A stretch of 64,000 nt of DNA from Nymphaea colorata (GCF_008831285.2 NC_045148.1:10111001-10175000), one strand, 5' to 3'; counted from the stretch's first letter, positions 1-13,587 are shown. Notes: generated by a model from the sequence alone, not told the origin. Numbers and translations are program-made.

Positions 1-2597
1 AATACAAGAAGTGGTGAATACTATGTGGGGAAGAGTAACATAAACAAAACTGCAGTTCTATAAAGATGGGATTTATTTGGAACTTTTGAGTGATAATCTA
101 ACCAGAAGACAGGATTAGAAGTACAATGAAAATCAGGCCTGAATCGAGTCAATCAGAGAGACTGAAGTTAAACTGAAATTAATCACGGATGGCTACATTG
201 GTTCAGCTTTTGCTTAACTAGTGCCTCAAATATTTCATTGAATCTGCTGACCAAAAGCTAGATAGTAAACAATTATCTTTCTACTTCACAGTTTAGTTAA
301 ACAGGTTTTTTTTTAATACTATCTGAAATTTACATTTAAAAAAGACAACCGTTTGCCTGGCACGTAATTTCTTTTAATTAAGTTATATTAATAGGTCCAC
401 AACTTAAGATTTTTGCAAACTGCGAACACTTCTACACATGTTCTCAAATTGGGAAACATATTATTTCGCAGATTTGTATACTGATGTCATTAAACGTTGG
501 TTGCATCCAAAACTGTTGGTTAGGAACTCACTATTCAGAATCCGCGGATCTGGCACTGTTATTTACAGTAGTCTGAATAGAAATGGTTTTAATTTTCTAC
601 TTTGTCAATTGAGCACCAACTTTTATATGATAAGAAATACGTCGACCAAGTTGTAGGACAGGTCAAATCTGCCTCCTCGAAGGATATATGTGATCCAGAA
701 GAATCGGCTGTGAATTGGCAAAAAAGTATTTAAAAAAAAATTATTTTAAAAGGCAAATGAAAAGTTATTCTTAAAGTAAAAAATTCTTAAATATTTAAGC
801 TTAAAAGCAAACATGCTGAATATGAAAATTTGTATACTAGTGGATCCGACTGATCATATTGAGATTTAACTATTGATCATCATGAGTGCAACTTCGGATC
901 CAACCCCGCATCTGATGAGTCAAGTGTCCTCAATCACCCATTCTGCGGACCTCATACTCTTCCATGAAAACTAAGCTTCTATGAGGCATGGATGTTCATA
1001 AAGATCAACGATCATCTGGCTGCCTACGCTATGTTAGGAATATGCGAAACCAATGTGGGCAAGTGAAATAGGCAACTTGAATATCTTTGGATCTAAGACT
1101 ATAGGTTTGGATCTATGCAGATTTAGATCTATATAATCTAAATGGCTAACCAGCTGATAAGGCTCAGATAAGCGAGAGCCATCGGCCTTTCCTCTTACCT
1201 CTCTCTAAAAACTGTTTTGGGATGTGAGGTATGAAACACCCATCAACTAAAACATCGTGATTCAACCAATTCATATAGAAATCAAATTGACAATCCAGCT
1301 ACACTATATAGAAGCAACTGAGTTGATATAGTTGAAAGTAACTCATAGTCACAAAAAACACGTTATCTTAAAAAAATGCAAAAAAAAATGTGAGAAAATG
1401 AAATGCCATTTAAAACTTAAAAAAACGTGTTTTTTGAGAAAAACTTGAAAAATGAAAAAAAATGTCCTCGTTTTTTCGCTTTTTTTTTATTTTTTTTAAT
1501 GTCAAGCAGTTTTTTTAATTTTTTATTTATTACAAATCTATTTATCTTTTGATGTTTGTGTTATTATTTTTTACTTATTTTATTTTCTTCATTTTTAGTT
1601 TTTTTATTTTAAAAAAACGTATTTTTTGAGAAAAACTTGAAAAATGAAAAAAATGTCCTCGTTTTTTCACCTTTTTTTATTTTTTTAATGTCAAACAGTT
1701 TTTTATTTTTTATTTATTACAAATCTACTTATTTTATTTTTTTCATTTTTAGTTTTTTTATTTTTTTTAAATATCATTTTTTTTTTCATTTTTTTAAGTC
1801 CATTGTATTATATTTGAGAAAACCCTCACAATTTAAAACTCTAATTGTGACTATGAGACTTCAGTTCAAACCATAATTAAAAAATTGAAACAGTAAATTG
1901 ACGTTAAATGAAAACCCTGTTTGACCACGTCCAAAGAAATTTTTACGAAAATGCCAAAAGTTTGAGAAACGAAAAGAAGCCAGAATTTATCTCGGTCTAT
2001 GAACGACGGAGAAGCCGAAGCTCTTTCTCCTTCCCACTGTCTGTGGGTGTTTTATCTCATTATTGTTCATGCAAATTGAACCAAGGACTGACCTTCTATG
2101 GTCGGATGGACCAGCCACGCCAACAAAAATGGTAAGAGGAAAAGCTCAAACGCCCCACCTTGCAAACGCTTCCTAGCAGAAGTGATCGAAGAGGACAAAC
2201 CAACGCCTATGAAAATGTAGCCAAGTGTCAGACAAGGATAACATTGTAGAAAAGCCCATCCAAACAAGTGGCAGTGTTGGATCGAATTGATAACAGTCAT
2301 CAAGTTCTTCACGTTTTCCTCTTACTGGCTAAATGTACTTATGAACAGACAACCTACCTATTTTTGGAGAAGCCAATTACAAAAATCGCGCAAGATCCTC
2401 TCTAGATTTCAAAATCCAGTTTGTGAATGTGAATAGGATTATGCATAAACCATTTCAAGTCGAGTAAAATAATGTTCAGAAAAAAGAAAAGAGACACATT
2501 CTCAAGCGAAGGGCCGAGCCTAAATCTAAATGTGGAGATAATTTCCAAGTTGCAGTCGTTTGATTGATGCTGTCGGCGCCACTTGGTCGCCTGGTCC
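1..2597. other. Intergenic DNA before the P450 array
   Basis: No gene is supported here. The open frames are short and not protein-like, and long A/T runs dominate 1370-1800. Around 2145-2205 there is a stretch (cttgcaaacgcttcc ... gaagaggacaaacc) that recurs near 29170-29215, upstream of P450 gene 5. The spacer therefore belongs in part to the duplicated unit of the array. Confidence 0.6.
1411..1795. repeat. Two-copy tandem repeat, period about 192 bp
   Basis: The block containing the motif ttttttgagaaaaacttg followed by aatgtcctcgttttttc starts near 1426 and again near 1618. A T-rich tail with tttattacaaatcta is repeated in each copy. The copies differ by small indels in the T runs. It is extremely AT-rich with no coding potential. 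Confidence 0.75.
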
Positions 2598-2605
2598 TAT
2601 AAATA
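2598..2605 (+). promoter_or_regulatory. TATA box of P450 gene 1
   Basis: TATAAATA lies 71 bp before the ATG at 2676. It sits in a block (cacttggtcgcctggtcc, then tacaaac, then gtggtcgtc) that is conserved at the same distance before the other array members. It is the best TATA match of the five copies. Confidence 0.6.
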
Positions 2606-2675
2606 CAAACCTTGTGGTCGTCTGCTCCCACAGTATTAGTACCTGCCTTGTCAGGTTGGAAGGAGTACACCATTA

Positions 2676-5600
2676 ATGGCAGCTGCCGTGTTCCTTCTCC
2701 TTGCTTCTATAGCTCTCTTCCTCTCGTGGGTGGTGGTGAAGACAGCATACTCGTTGTGGTGGAAGCCCAGGCAGTACGCAGAGACCTTCAAGAGGCAAGG
2801 AATCCATGGCTACCCTTACAAGTTCTTCATTGGCAACTCGAGGGAAGCGGCGATCATGCAAGAGAAAGCATTGGCCAAGCCCATGGCCTTCTCTCATGAG
2901 TTACCCACACGAATCTGGCCCTTCTTTAAGGAAGCTGTTGATAAATACGGTATGTTGGCCTACTGGCCTCGTTCGGTCCTTTTTTGTTCTTTAGCTATCT
3001 ATGACTTGTGGCTGTGAACTTCAAGTTGAGTGGACATTATGAGTTCGAAACACATAGAAGATATCCCAAACATATATTTGGCACCAACTTTGGCTTCTTA
3101 ATTAATATTGTTCTTCTTCTGATTTGCTTTTGTTGTATAAACTTTTTTGTGATTGTGGAACGAGTGCAGGTAGAATTTCTCTCTCTTGGTTTGGGAAGAC
3201 ACCGCAGCTAATCCTCATGGATGCGGAGATGGTAAAAGAAGTCCTCTCCAACAAGTTTGGGCACTTCTCCAAGCCCCCTCAGTTGGCCCAGGGGAAGATG
3301 CTGGTCAGTGGCCTCGCCAGCTTGGAAGGTGAACAATGGGCAGTCCAGAGAAGGCGCCTCAATCCAGTTTTCCATTTGGAAAAGCTGAAGGTTTTTACCA
3401 ACTGATACGTCTCTCTTCCTTCATCATCATCATCATCATCATCTTCTTCTTCTTCTTCTTCTTGACACTTGTTTAGCAGCAAATTTGTTTGTTCAACTCC
3501 ATGTCATGTAATCGCATCACTTTTAGCTAGCGGTTAGCTCCAAAAGATGTCAACAAGAGCGCAGTCCACCTTGAGATGAAGGCCTTCAAGTTAAAGAAGG
3601 CTCTGTTTTTCAGTATATGCTTTGATCCTAGCTACATGGGCATAATCTATGTTAGATGTGCCTAACCCAGCTTGCTAATTTGAAGAAAGAGAGGCGAGGA
3701 TGAGCTTAACTTATCAAAGTTTAGAAATCAATAGTAGCATTTAATATTTATTACTTTTGGAATACAATACCGTATACAGAAATTAATAAATAGATTGCTA
3801 AGCAGCTAGGCCCAGATTTTGAGTGGCCTAGATTGCTAAGGAACTCAAAGGTTTGGGAAAGTTAGGGATCAAGTCCACTCTTATGGGCAACCTTTTCTGT
3901 GGATCAACTTTTGCAAATCTATGGTTGGAAATTTGTTGATCAGGTTTCACACCTTAAGAGCATGCCCATTAAACAGCTTGGTCCTTTAAGTTGTTCTTCA
4001 TTTATTTGAAAAAGAAAGAAAAGAGACAACTGGTTTTTGGTTATGACTTTCAGGAAATCAAATCCTTCATATGGAATTTTGCTTTATTATCTAACACTTG
4101 AGAAGGATTTTTTTCTGACCACACATTTCTAGTGATGAAACATGTGCTGTTTTGACTTGTTACTGGAGCTGATGCAGACAAGTACTAGTTATTGTTACTG
4201 TTACCTTTTCTATTATTATAAAAAAGTGGAACCTGCTGGTATAGTCTTTTTCTTTGGGGCTCATAAGTCATAACCAGAATAATTTATACAGGAAAGTAGT
4301 TGCAGATAATGACCAACTTGTCAGCGAGTGAAATATTTCAGATATTTTACAGCTTTGCTTACCTATTGCTCTTTGGTTTTGGGTGAGCAGGGGATGCTGC
4401 CATCATTCTCCACTTGTTGCAATGAGCTGGTTCAAAGGTGGGAAAAATCAATTGGTTCCCAAGGATTGTGTGAGTTAGATGTATGGAAGGAGTTTCAAAA
4501 CCTTACTGGAGATGTCATCTCTAGGACTGCCTTTGGCAGTAACTATGAAGAAGGCAGGCAGATATTCCAAATGCAGAAGGAACAGACGGTGCTAGTGATT
4601 AGAGCCTTGAGAAAAAATTATATCCCTGGATTAAGGTAAAATAAGGACACATACCGACCTTGATAGCATCTTTCAGTATGTAATGACATATTTGTAGGAG
4701 AATGTAATATTGAATACTTAACATATGCTAATGTTATGTGGGTGTAAAATAGGTTTTTGCCCACAAAGGAGAACAAGAGGCAGAAGGAGCTGAACAGAAA
4801 GATTATATCACTGCTTAAGAACATAATAGAGAAGAGGGAGAAGGAAATGCAGTTGGGCATTGCCAAAAATGATGATCTGTTGGGTATATTATTGGAATCA
4901 AACAAGAACCACCTTGACCATGGAGACAAGGGAATGACAAGAGAGGAAGTCCTGGAGGAGTTCCAACTTTTTTACCTTGCTGGGCAGGAGACAACTTCAG
5001 TGTTGCTAACATGGACCATGGTTATGCTCTCTATGTACCCAAGCTGGCAGACGCGTGCAAGGGAAGAGGTTCTTCAAGTGTGCGGAAAGAACGTTCCTTC
5101 ATTTGACAGCTTAAGCCACCTGAAGACTGTAAGTCCACTTTGAGTTGAATAATTGGTTGCGCCATAACCAATTCAAATAGGAAACTACTAAGCTTAAGGT
5201 TCTCTCGAAATATCTGGTTGGGCCTCTTTTCAATATTCAGTTCAAAGACTTAAGTTTCATATATTGATCTAATATTGCAGGTCACTATGGTTCTAAATGA
5301 AGTTTTAAGATTATATCCGCCTGCAAATGCTATGGTTAGACAAACTTACAAAACTGTAAAATTGGGAGATCTCACCCTCCCAGAAGGAGTTCGCCTAATT
5401 TTGCCACTGCTCCTGATCCACCACGATCACAAGCTTTGGGGTGACGATGCTGAGGAATTCAAACCAGAGAGATTCTCAGAAGGAATTGCAAATGCATCTA
5501 AGAATCAGTGGGCATTCTTTCCGTTTAGTTGGGGTCCTCGGATCTGCATTGGCCAGACATTTGCACTAATTGAGGCTAAGATGGCACTTGCCATGATTCT

Positions 5601-5706
5601 GCAACGCTTCTCCTTCGAACTGTCACCAAACTATGCTCATGCTCCGCATCAGTTCATAACCCTTCAACCTCAGTATGGAGCTCAAATCGTCCTGCATTTT
5701 GTCTGA
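2676..5706 (+). CDS. Cytochrome P450, CYP72A-like, array gene 1
   Basis: Exons 2676-2949, 3170-3390, 4391-4635, 4753-5128 and 5281-5706 join in frame through GT-AG introns to give 513 aa. This is the usual length for a microsomal class II plant P450. An N-terminal membrane anchor (about residues 3-24) precedes a WWKPRQYAE linker. The I-helix AGQETT is at 323-328, ExxR (EVLR) at 379-382 and PERF at 434-437. The heme loop [10 protein letters not shown] has its Cys at 461. The exon 2 end HLEKLK and the C-terminal LQPQYGA are typical of CYP72A. The family oxidises terpenoid and other specialised-metabolite substrates at the ER with a P450 reductase; the substrate here cannot be read from sequence. 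The start is fixed by homology with the four sister copies and a TATA box upstream. No disabling change is seen. Intron 2 begins with an (ATC)n(TTC)n run. Confidence 0.94.
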
Positions 5707-6084
5707 GTAGCACCACTGTGTTCGTTTCTTCCACACTTATGCCTGACTGAGTTCCCAACCCTTGGTTTCTACTCAATGTAGTACCGCGTATTGCACGCAT
5801 TGTTGTCTACTGTACAAGTCACATTTAATAAAGAAACCATTAGATATCTCCCTTCCCTATGTACATAAATACAACAAATTTTTCTAGATGCCAATCTAAC
5901 AATGAAGAAATTTTTAGAAACTGGTGCCCACACCATCATACATGTTGCTCTGCCACTGACAGTCGGGAACTAATTATATATATTCCTTTTTGTCGGCATT
6001 TTTATCTTCGTCTGTATAATGGAAGGTGGTTTTTCCTATCAGCTTTATATAAAGAGGTTCTTTTTTTGGAGAAGTTTGTAAATC

Positions 6085-6507
6085 TCACTTATAGCGGCGA
6101 TAGTTTGAGTTGGTATAGAACCACCGATGACAATGGTAACCGGTATCAACAACAATTGCACCCGCACATGCATGCTTCTTTGTAACACTATAAGAATTCT
6201 CAACAAGAAAGCCATCGAGTTGTACAGAATGAGGTCCGTCGGTGGTCCACCGAACAACTTCACATTCGCCTTCCTCTTCACACTGAAGACGTACTCCTTC
6301 ATGGGTAGCCGCCACAAAGGCAGAATAATTCACAGGAAGATTTTCAGAAGTGAGATAGACTGTGACGATTATTTGCATGTCGCCCTTGTCAAATTTATAG
6401 ACAAGGTGCAGTGTTTTGGGGTATTTGGTTAAGATTGCGCAAAAATTGTTCGCTGAAATGCTTGAGAGAAATGAGGTCCCATGAAATATGATGCTTGGTG
6501 GATTTTA
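6085..6507 (-). other. Unrecognised open stretch, possible gene remnant
   Basis: On the minus strand about 140 codons stay open. The first Met is at 6378 and gives 97 aa; the frame upstream of it is also open. The translation has ordinary protein-like composition (for example KTLHLVYKFDKGDM and EEEGECEVVRWTTDGPHS), which is uncommon in this AT-rich spacer. I recognise no domain, signal peptide or membrane segment. It may be an exon remnant of another gene, part of an old transposon, or chance. Confidence 0.2.
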
Positions 6508-7843
6508 GAGGTCGGGGCTGCTCGAACTTGCTAGGTCTCTGTTTGAAGTGATGCACAAAAGGGATTTGCTTTTGTTGAGCATAATTATCTCCGGTTATAT
6601 CCATACCATATAGGCATCTGAGGAGTCGATGTAAAAAAGGATCCGAGCAGCAAGCAGTCTTTCATTGGAAGCTAGCGAGAGATATATAGAGAGAGAGAGA
6701 TTTTGTAGAGAGATTACCGAGGAAATTTTTACATGCACATCAAACACGTGAAAGTTTTTTTCTAGCATCCATATCAAAACAAAAGAAGGGAAAAAAAAAG
6801 CTTGTAAGCTCAGCATTTTTTTTCTAAAAGCAATTACAATAAATTCTTAAAACCTTAATCATGTCAATATATTCCATTACCATGATGTCTTATCAGAAAA
6901 ATATCTTACATAGAAGTAGATCTGTTCACTGAAAAATGAAAACAGTCATAACTTCTGAAATATGCAGCATAAGCTCTTAAAAATATTCAATTAATCTTAG
7001 GGTTTTATATTATAGTTCCCATCTAGGAACTACAGGCAACACGATGGTCCTGTTCATCCTATGCAGAGATTCGTGAAAGATGAACAGTATACAGTTCCTA
7101 TAGATTCACAAGGTTGCGTTAGTGGATGGTAAAGAGAGAGCAGATAATGTAGTAATGAGACGTAGAAGCCAATGTCAAGATGCCATGCTGTATTACATGA
7201 ACCGTTACATAAAAATCATCCATCAATCATAATTATTTGAATGCTAGTACTTCTAGGTGTTTCTGCTGCCACACATATAAACATATCTCACAGCACAAAT
7301 GGGTACTGTGCGTGTGAAGGACCTATCATGAACACACAACCCAGGACAGCACAGTTTGACTCTATGAGGTTAGTGGACTATAGGATGAAGCCATACCATA
7401 TAACAGAACCTACATATTAAGTTCAATAGATTGAGCTCCATTTCAACAAATTATGTCCTATTTGAACTCATTCCTGTATAGTGCTCTTAGTTTCGTCAGT
7501 GGATGCAACTTCTCTAGCTCACCTGCAACAGATGCTTCAAAATAGACCAAAATGAACATTCAAATGACTTTTCTTGCAATAGATGGTCAGTGCTGTTTAT
7601 AAGAGTCCAAGACAATGTAAAGGTAGACAAACCATAGTGAAAGTGTATGTGTTGTGGCCACCAATTTTTGCCGATGATATAAAGGCCCATGTGCAACTTC
7701 AAAAGGTTAAATCCTCTGGTCTAATTTGGTCGCAAGCAGCCGATTTTACTTGTTAGTGGAAGAAATTGTCTACAAGGTGAAGCTTTCGCTTCCTCAGTGG
7801 TTTGTTTCGTTGGTGCTATCAGCGTCACCTGGTCGCTTGCTCC

Positions 7844-7851
7844 CTTAAGTA
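7844..7851 (+). promoter_or_regulatory. Degenerate TATA position of P450 gene 2
   Basis: CTTAAGTA occupies the place that holds TATAAATA in gene 1, within the conserved block tcacctggtcgc ... gtggtcgtccgctccc. The TATA core has been lost, so gene 2 may use another initiation site. Confidence 0.35.
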
Positions 7852-7916
7852 CAGGGCATGTGGTCGTCCGCTCCCATTATTATTCTCCGCCGGCCCCGAT
7901 AGGAAGAACACCATCA

Positions 7917-10900
7917 ATGGCAGCTGCCCTGGTCCTTCTTGCTTCTCTAGCTGTCTTCCTCTCGTGGGTGGGGGTAAAGACAGTATACTCTCTGTGGTGG
8001 AAGCCCAGGCAGTACGCAGAGACCTTCAAGAGGCAAGGAATCCTCGGCTACCCCTACAAACTCTTCATCGGCAACTCAAGGGATGCAGCGATCTTGCAAG
8101 AGAAAGCATTGGCTAAGCCCATGGCCTTCTCTCATGAGTTAGTTTCACGAATTAATCCCTTCTTTAAGGAATCTGTTGATAAATACGGTATGTTATAACT
8201 TATAAGCCTTCTGGCTTCATCTGTCTTTTTTATTCTTTAGCTATCTATGACTTGTTGCCGTGCACTTCAAGTTGAGTGGACATCATGAGCTCGATACTAC
8301 TGTCGATATGCCTAATTGGCAATTCAACTCGCAGAGAAGGAGGAAGGGGGAACCTGTTGTTCCTTACACCATCTCAAAAAGAAATTGAGAAAGAAATGAA
8401 GATTTGTTTAGTCTGCAGAAACAGATCTATCTCTTATGTTGTTTTTCTCCTATTTTGCCTTTTTTTTTTGGAGTCGCCATATATTTGGCACCAACTTTAG
8501 CTTCTTAATTAATCTTGTTCTTCTTCTGATTTGCTTTTGTTGTGTAAACTTTTTTGTGATTGTGGAACGAGTGCAGGTAGAATTTCTCTCTCTTGGTTTG
8601 GGAAGACACCGCAGCTAATCCTTATAGATGCGGAGATGGTAAAAGAAGTCCTTTCCAACAAATTTGGGCACTTCTCGAAGCCTCCTCAGCTTGCCCAAGG
8701 GAAGATGCTAGCAAGGGGCCTCGCCAGCTTGGAAGGTACACAATGGGCAGTCCAGCGAAGGCGCCTCAATCCTGTCTTTCATCTGGAAAAACTCAAGGTC
8801 TGAAGCATCTGATATGTCACCTTTCTTCATCTTCATCTTCTCGTCTCTGATTTAGCAGCAAATTTGTTTTGTCACATGGTCTCTTGTAACATCACTTTTA
8901 GCTAGTGTTAAGTTCCAAAAGATGTCAACAAGAGCCCAATCCACCTTGAGCTGAAGACCTTCAAGTTGAAGAAGGTTCAGTGCTTCAGTATCCGTTGTAA
9001 GCCAAGTGCCTACACAGGATGAGGTTAATTTATAGGGATTTAGTAACCAATAGTAGTGTTTATTAATTTTGGAATGCATACAGTTACCTACAAAGGCTGA
9101 GTAACATGAAATATAAGAGTTTTAGAGGGTGTTGCCATGGAGTTGGGAAGAACTCACGCCCAAGTCCCCGACCGATCGACGATATTGCCCAACCATTTGG
9201 CGGGTTTACTTGGTTGTCGGCATGCTTATAATAGAACGACAAATCGTGGCCAGCTTTTGAGTGGCCTAGATTGCTAAGCAACTCAAAGTTTTGGGAAGAT
9301 TAGAGATCAAATCCACTCTTCTCGGTAACCTTTCCTATGGATCAATTTATTGCAGTATATGGTTGGCAATTTGTTGATCAGATTGCACGCCTTAAGGGCG
9401 TGCCCATTAAATAGCTTGGTTTATTTGAAACGAAAAAAGAGAACACTTTTTGAAAATGACCATCAAGAAGTGACAACCTACATCTGAAATTTTTCTTTAT
9501 TATCTAACATATGAGAAGGTATTTTACTGACCACACATTTCTAGTGATGAAACATGTACTATTTGATTTGACATGGTACTGAAGCTGATGCAGACAAGTG
9601 CTATTTGTGGTTATTATTACTTTGCTTTTTATTATAAAGAGTGGAGCCTGCTGTGCAAATAATTCTCTTGTGGGTCTCACAATTGGAGCAATTTATACAC
9701 GAAAGTAGTCGCAGATAATGACCCACTCGTCAGTGAGTGAAAGCTTTTAGTTAATTCACAGATTTGCTTACCTATTTCTTTTTCGCTATTGGTTGAGCAG
9801 GAAATGCTGCCAGCATTCTCCACTTGCTGTAGTGAGCTGGTTCAAAGGTGGGAAAAATCACTTAGCCTCCAAGGATCGTGTGAGTTAGATGTATGGAAGG
9901 AGTTCAATAACCTTACTGGAGACGTAATTTCTAGGACTGCCTTTGGAAGTAACTATAAAGAAGGCAGACAGATATTCCAAATGCAGAAGGAACAGGCGGA
10001 GCTAGTGATTCGAGCCTTAAGGAAAATTTATATCCCTGGATTAAGGTAAAATAAGGTGACAAACTGACCTAGATAGCATTTATTTTGAAGGTAATGGCAT
10101 GCTTGTAGGAGAATGTAATATTGAAAACTTAACATATGCTAATGTTAGAACAGGTTTTTGCCAACAAAGGACAACAAGAGGCAGAAGGAGCTTAACAGAA
10201 AGATTATATCCCTGCTTAATAACATAATTGAGAAGAGAGAGAAGGAAATGCAGTTGGGCATTGCCAAAAATGACGATCTGTTGGGCATATTGTTGGAATC
10301 AAACAAGAACCACCATGGGCATGGGGACAAGGGAATGACGAGGGAGGAAGTCATAGAGGAGTGCAAGCTTTTCTACTTTGCTGGTCAGGAGACAACTGCA
10401 GTGTTGCTAACATGGACCATGGTTCTGCTCTCCATGTACCCAAGCTGGCAGATGCATGCGAGGGAAGAAGTTCTTCAAGTTTGTGGAAAGAACGTCCCCT
10501 CTTTTGACAGCTTAAGCCACCTGAAGACTGTAAGTGCACTTTGAGTTGAATAACTGGTTGTGCCATAACCAATTCAAATAGGAAACTGCTAACCTTAAGT
10601 TTCTCTCGAAATATCTGGTTCAGCCTACTTGCAATATTCAACTCAAAGACGTACGTTTCATATGTTGATCTAATTTTGCAGGTCACTATGATTCTAAATG
10701 AAGTGTTAAGACTATATCCACCTATAAATGTTGTGGTTAGACGAACCTACAAAACAGTAAAAGTGGGAAATCTCACCCTCCCAGAGGGAGTTCGATTGGT
10801 TATGCCACTGCTATTGATCCACCATGATCGCGAGCTTTGGGGTGACGATGCTGAAGAATTCAAACCAGAGAGGTTCTCAGAAGGAATTGCAAGTGCATCC

Positions 10901-11107
10901 AAGAATCAATTGGCATTCTTTCCATTTAGCTGGGGTCCTCGGATCTGCATTGGCCAGACATTTGCACTAATTGAGGCCAAGATGGCACTTGCAATGATTA
11001 TCCAGCGCTTCTCCTTCGAGCTCTCCCCAGTCTATGCTCATGCTCCACACCAGATTGTGACCCTTCAACCTCAGTATGGAGCTCAAATCATCCTGCATCC
11101 TACCTGA
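7917..11107 (+). CDS. Cytochrome P450, CYP72A-like, array gene 2
   Basis: Exons 7917-8187, 8577-8797, 9801-10045, 10154-10529 and 10682-11107 give 512 aa, with the same intron phases as its sisters. All landmarks are present: N-terminal anchor, WWKPRQYAE linker, FAGQETTA I-helix, EVLR, PERF and the heme loop [10 protein letters not shown] with Cys460. Exon 3 starts with Glu (EMLPAFS), where the other copies have Gly. The frame is open 40 codons upstream to 7797. I chose 7917 because the sisters all start MAAA and the upstream codons align with their untranslated leader. It groups with genes 1 and 5. Expected role: ER-anchored monooxygenase of specialised metabolism, substrate unknown. The TATA position is degenerate, but no coding lesion is seen. 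Confidence 0.93.
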
Positions 11108-13047
11108 GAGAAGAAGTACAGCCGTGTCAGAGTTTCTTCCACAGTTCTGCCTAAGTGAGTTCCCGAAGCACATTACATGTGCTAGGCTCAGTTCAGACAG
11201 GAAGTAATATTGTAGTATCTGTTTCTACCTATGCTGTGTATTGCACATATTGTTGTCTACTGGACAAAAAGGCTAAAAGCAAGGCCAATTCCTTTGGAAC
11301 CATGGAGGAGTTTTTGCAAGTGCAGTTGTGAACTTTGATCATGAAAGTGAAAAGGAACGGGAGGCTTTGACTTTTCACAGATGGAGCTTGTTTTCAGGAG
11401 ATAATGGTATAGCTATCATATGCATTTCCTTCTTCTGATTTGGGTTCATTACCATCCAATTTTTTACCGCGACAATTGCATCAGTGGAGCTATTAGTTCT
11501 TCCTGATTGGTATTCAGATTGACAAGAACATGGCAATTAAGCATCAGTTTACCAATTGGGGATCCCTATCGAACAATTGCATACAGATGTGTTTTTTTAT
11601 TATTCCATAAATGATAAAATATAAACTAAAATAAAATATAAACTAAAATTTCTACTTTTGAGGGACCAACATTCCCTAGTTACAGTTTAGGCTTGAAAAT
11701 ATGACCAACACAAAGGAAGACTATTGACGAGAGCAAAAAAGAAAGAAAAAAAAAAAAGGGTGGTCACTTGGATCGTCACTGGTCCATGGGTTGCCAGTTT
11801 GCTTCTGCTTATTCAACATCCCGCATTCCCTAATGTTTTGCAAAATTCGAAGCTAACAACTTTTCGCGGCATTCATTTTCTAGCGTCTAAGTATAGACGA
11901 GTTATTCAGCTATCAAACCTCTTCTACTTATATTGCTAACGTAAGTACCAACAGAACTCGAGAATTCACTGCGTATCGTCTTTTGTCTCACCTCCCAAAG
12001 CTATGTGTACTGCAAATTATCATGAACCCAAGTTAGTGAGAATCTATGTGACCGTCTATATTGCATTACTCTCTTTTTTTCCTTCGATTTCTCTAATGCA
12101 GACTTCCTGGAAAGAATAGGAGACGATTAGCTTTACCTGCCGAAGTTCATAAGGTGAGATAAATCCAAAGCAATGGCTACAAAAAAGTGTAGGCATATCA
12201 TCAAACGATTTCCGAGCAGTAGCCTCCGGAAAGAAGGAAAGAGGAGAAAAGGGCAGTCAGCAGGGGACTGTAACAGGCGGAGCTTCTTGACTTCTTGTCC
12301 AGGGAGAAAGAAGTGGTAAAAGAGATGAGAGAGTATTGAGTATAGAGAGGTGAAAAGAGGGGAGGGGCAACCACAACCCTTGTCCTTAATCCGCCGGACA
12401 TCACTTCGGCTCTTTACTAGTTTACTTCAACACCAACCTGATGACCACGGGAACCAAACCTGAAACGTGTTATGTATGCGCAGCAACTCCCCAGGACATC
12501 ACCTTCGGCCTCTTTACTTCAAACCCGACCACCATGAATGGGCACCAAGAGATTAACCGGTCCAAGTGGTTAAGGAGATTGAGGAATCGATGGATTGTTG
12601 AATGGGCGCTAAAGGAATCAAATGGGTATTGGTTGGTGGAGACGGTGAAGATGGAAGTTGATGAAATGGAAAAAAATTGAGCATGAATAGGAGGCCCAAT
12701 TAGAGACGATATAAGCCAGCTCAATCACCTACGTCTTCTTCTCTTCCAAAGTTTTCCTCTTCTCTGTTGTTCATATTTCTTCATTGAGAGGCTTCCTTAA
12801 ATATTTGAATTATTCAATTACACGGAGCAGGGGATCTACCAGTTCCACTTCGTTTGAATCCATTTGAATTTGATACACCTGCGCATCATCCGTTTCTTCA
12901 CCTTTGGTGCTTTCACCCTGTCCCGTTCTTTATTTCTCTGCTATAACTCTATTGACTTTAACCACAGCATTCAGGCGTTTATCAATTTGCCGTATTAAGA
13001 GAACCATCATCTTTGCCTTTCTTATGACTAGTTGATCTTCTTTGCAT

Positions 13048-13245
13048 CCGGCGGAGGTTGGAATTTTTCATTATTGTAGTTGTAAGGGATGAATTATAGT
13101 TTTAAAATTTTAACCACGACCAAAACAAGATTTTTCAAAATTTTTATGTAGATTAAATTTAAAATTTTTAAAATTTACATATCAATTTTTGAATTTTTAA
13201 AAATCTGATAAAGGGAGGGGGCCAAGGTCCATGTCTATTCCTTAC
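13048..13245 (+). repeat. MITE-like dispersed repeat, copy A
   Basis: It begins cggcggaggttgga and runs through a T/A-rich body with gttttaaaattttaacca, then gggggccaaggtccatg. This order matches copies C, D and E. The right end is eroded and no target duplication is clear. Confidence 0.5.
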
Positions 13246-13587
13246 AAATGTCAATGGGTCAGATTGGTTGGATGTCAATATCTGTCGAATTTTGAACCGG
13301 ATTTTGCCAATTTTGAAAATTTAATAGTATTAGAGACATGTTATTTGTTTAAAAATGAATATTGATCAGAATCCAATCAGATATTTATGTATATCCGAAT
13401 CTGATTGGATGTCATTTATTAAATCCGAACCTGATCTGATTTCTTAATCAAATATTTTTTTTTTTTCCATATCCAATTTTTTGGAATCGGATCGGTCGGA
13501 TATCCGATTCAAATCGGATATATTGACAATGTGCAATGCATAAATCTTTCCTTCCTGATACTCTTTGATTTTTGGCTTGAATTAGAT

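Larger units (their letters stand above)
5707..7916. other. Spacer between P450 genes 1 and 2
   Basis: The 3' UTR of gene 1 probably runs to near 5835, where an aataaa signal occurs at about 5827. The rest has no clear gene. A minus-strand open stretch at 6085-6507 is listed separately. A small GA run lies near 6683-6702. The last 120 bp before 7917 are open in frame with gene 2 but align with the non-coding leader of its sisters. Confidence 0.55.

Noticed and set aside
438-656. 72-codon + strand frame
   Set aside because: No recognisable motif, no leader or splice context, and composition fits chance in AT-rich DNA.
12441-12680. 79-codon + strand frame between P450 genes 2 and 3
   Set aside because: No family recognised and an equally open antisense frame overlaps it; not enough to call a gene.
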